Below are positions 13,488 to 14,495 of a DNA stretch of 14,495 nucleotides, one piece after another (positions within the stretch are counted from its first letter, which is position 1; the number at the start of each line of letters is the position of its first letter). Origin of the DNA: Chitinophagaceae bacterium (lineage in GTDB: Bacteria > Bacteroidota > Bacteroidia > Chitinophagales > Chitinophagaceae); contig VIKJ01000004.1 in the NCBI GenBank assembly GCA_008080615.1, positions 1 to 14,495 of the forward strand, in the 5' to 3' direction. The notes below the pieces were generated by a model that was not told where the DNA came from, did not search any database, and saw only the letters and a program-made list of their open reading frames with translations. The position numbers and the translations under genes were made by a program.

Positions 13488-14495
13488 ATGAAGAATCAAT
13501 TTTTATATATCCTTTTTGGAATCATTTTTTTTATTTTTCCCAATAGCCATTTTGCTCAAGCTCCCAATTTAAGATCAACTGTAAGCTTTGCTTTATTTAC
13601 CGCAGCAGGGGCGTTTGATAATGTAGGAACATCTTCAATCAAAGGAGATATTGGTAGTAAAACATATACCACTACAGGGTTTCCTCCTGGGGTAATTAGC
13701 GGTAATATTTATAATGCATCCCATGCACAATCAACTAATGCTGCTTCTGACGTTCCACTTTTATACAATGATTTAACTAGGACACCAAACGATGTAATTG
13801 CTTCTTCATTGGGTGGGCAAACACTTTTAGCTGGTGTTCATAGTACGGGGTCTGGTGCTGCAGCTAACTTGAATGGAGATATTACATTAAATGGACAGGG
13901 TAATCCTGATGCTTTATTTATTATCCAAATTGATGGTGCATTAATTGTTAGTGGTGCTTCCAATGTTATTTTAATTAATTCGGCATCGCCGAATAATGTG
14001 TTTTGGCAAATTAATGGTGCTATTAGTATAGGAATTAGTAGTGTTTTTAGAGGTACCATTGTTTCCGCAGGTGCAATTTCATTGTTATCTAATGCAACAC
14101 TTATTGGAAAAGGACTTTCAAAAGCAGGTGCAATTGCTTTAAATACAAATATTGTAATTACTAAATTGAATCCAGCCGCACCAACTATCACCATTACTCA
14201 ACCTACTTGTACTGTAGCAACTGGAAGTATTTCTATTACTGCTCCAGTTGAACTAGGAATGACCTATAGTATGGATGGACTTGATTTTAGCAATACTACA
14301 GGTATTTTTTCTGCTGTACCTCAGGGCACTTATAATGTTACAGCAAAAGATGTAGATGGATTTATTTCAGCAATTACAATTGTAACAATCAACACCCAAC
14401 CGCCCACACCATCAGCACCCTTAGTAGGAACGATTGTACAACCAACCTGCACAATCGCAACAGGCAGTGTAATCTTAAATGGATTACCAACGGGC
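13488..14495 (+). CDS. DUF3494 ice-binding-like protein with SprB-type repeats, 3'-truncated
   Basis: Secreted DUF3494 (ice-binding-like) protein, open to the window edge with 336 codons visible. The start ATG 13488 gives M-K-N-Q-F-L-Y, a strongly hydrophobic core and '-SHFAQ', a signal peptide of about 23 residues. Residues ~28-228 match the DUF3494 pattern: 'FALFTAAGAFDNVGTSSIKGDIG' region, 'GNIYNA', 'LLYNDLTRTP', 'LGGQTLLAGVHSTGSGA', 'NPDALFIIQIDGAL', 'NNVFWQINGAISIG', 'FRGTIVSAGAISL', 'ALNTNIV'. Family members form a beta-solenoid that binds ice, though many have no tested activity. From about 232 follow SprB-like repeats (first QPTC at 238-241, the next 80 residues on at 318-321), a module known from gliding adhesins. 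By analogy a T9SS sorting domain may lie beyond the window. Codon use changes sharply after about 14388. Ice binding is family inference; surface adhesion is an alternative. Confidence 0.88.
   Translation, partial: MKNQFLYILFGIIFFIFPNSHFAQAPNLRSTVSFALFTAAGAFDNVGTSSIKGDIGSKTYTTTGFPPGVISGNIYNASHAQSTNAASDVPLLYNDLTRTPNDVIASSLGGQTLLAGVHSTGSGAAANLNGDITLNGQGNPDALFIIQIDGALIVSGASNVILINSASPNNVFWQINGAISIGISSVFRGTIVSAGAISLLSNATLIGKGLSKAGAIALNTNIVITKLNPAAPTITITQPTCTVATGSISITAPVELGMTYSMDGLDFSNTTGIFSAVPQGTYNVTAKDVDGFISAITIVTINTQPPTPSAPLVGTIVQPTCTIATGSVILNGLPTG
14181..14495 (+). repeat. SprB-like tandem repeats (first complete, second partial)
   Basis: The motif Q-P-T-C-T-V/I-A-T-G-S-I/V occurs at 14199 and again at 14439, a period of 240 nt (80 residues). 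Between them lies 'MTYSMDG-L-DFSNTTGIFSAV' and 'GTYNVTAKDVDGFIS', the usual SprB repeat body. The second copy runs off the window. Confidence 0.75.

Noticed and set aside
13838..14194. Minus-strand 118-codon frame inside the DUF3494 gene
   Set aside because: The plus strand carries a continuous DUF3494 protein with signal peptide through the same bases; the antisense frame has no features of its own.

Overview
The window comes from an A+T-rich Bacteroidota genome, most likely a Chitinophagaceae-type or related gliding/environmental lineage. The evidence is a type IX secretion (T9SS) C-terminal sorting domain, signal peptides ending in the '-AQ' pattern usual in this phylum, a stand-alone DUF3347 protein, SprB-like repeats, absence of clear Shine-Dalgarno sites, and promoter-like TTTG / TAnnTTTG boxes 18-22 nt ahead of several start codons. 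Genus is inference only.

Layout. (1) 1-766 (+): 5'-truncated LigB-type extradiol dioxygenase of the YgiD / 4,5-DOPA dioxygenase family. (2) 810-3863 (-): about 1017-aa exported Asp-box (BNR/sortilin-like) beta-propeller protein, convergent with gene 1. (3) 4161-4568 and 4574-9472 (+): a two-gene unit coding for a small secreted protein of unknown function and a 1632-aa T9SS surface protein. The large protein has an IPT/TIG domain, seven FG-GAP calcium-loop repeats, an array of Ig/HYR-like domains, a beta-rich region with an Asp run and a Cys/His decapeptide repeat, and a sorting domain; a strong intrinsic terminator follows. (4) 9638-12377 (+): a copper-handling pair, a DUF3347 protein followed by a multicopper oxidase with a Met-rich loop and a CopB-like C-terminal extension. 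The oxidase's signal peptide lies in a different frame from its body, a one-base frameshift. (5) 12392-13147 (-): PepSY/PepSY_TM membrane protein with a His/Met-rich periplasmic loop, convergent with the oxidase. (6) 13148-13487: gene-free stretch. (7) 13488-14495 (+): 3'-truncated DUF3494 (ice-binding-like) protein continuing into SprB-like repeats.

How the genes may work together. DUF3347 protein, multicopper oxidase and possibly the PepSY protein form a plausible envelope copper-tolerance module. The large T9SS protein and the DUF3494-SprB protein look like surface or secreted adhesion/environment-interaction proteins. The least explained items are the exact 10-residue-period Cys/His repeat in the large surface protein, the frame break in the oxidase signal peptide, and the abrupt change of codon use between two SprB-like repeats at the window end.
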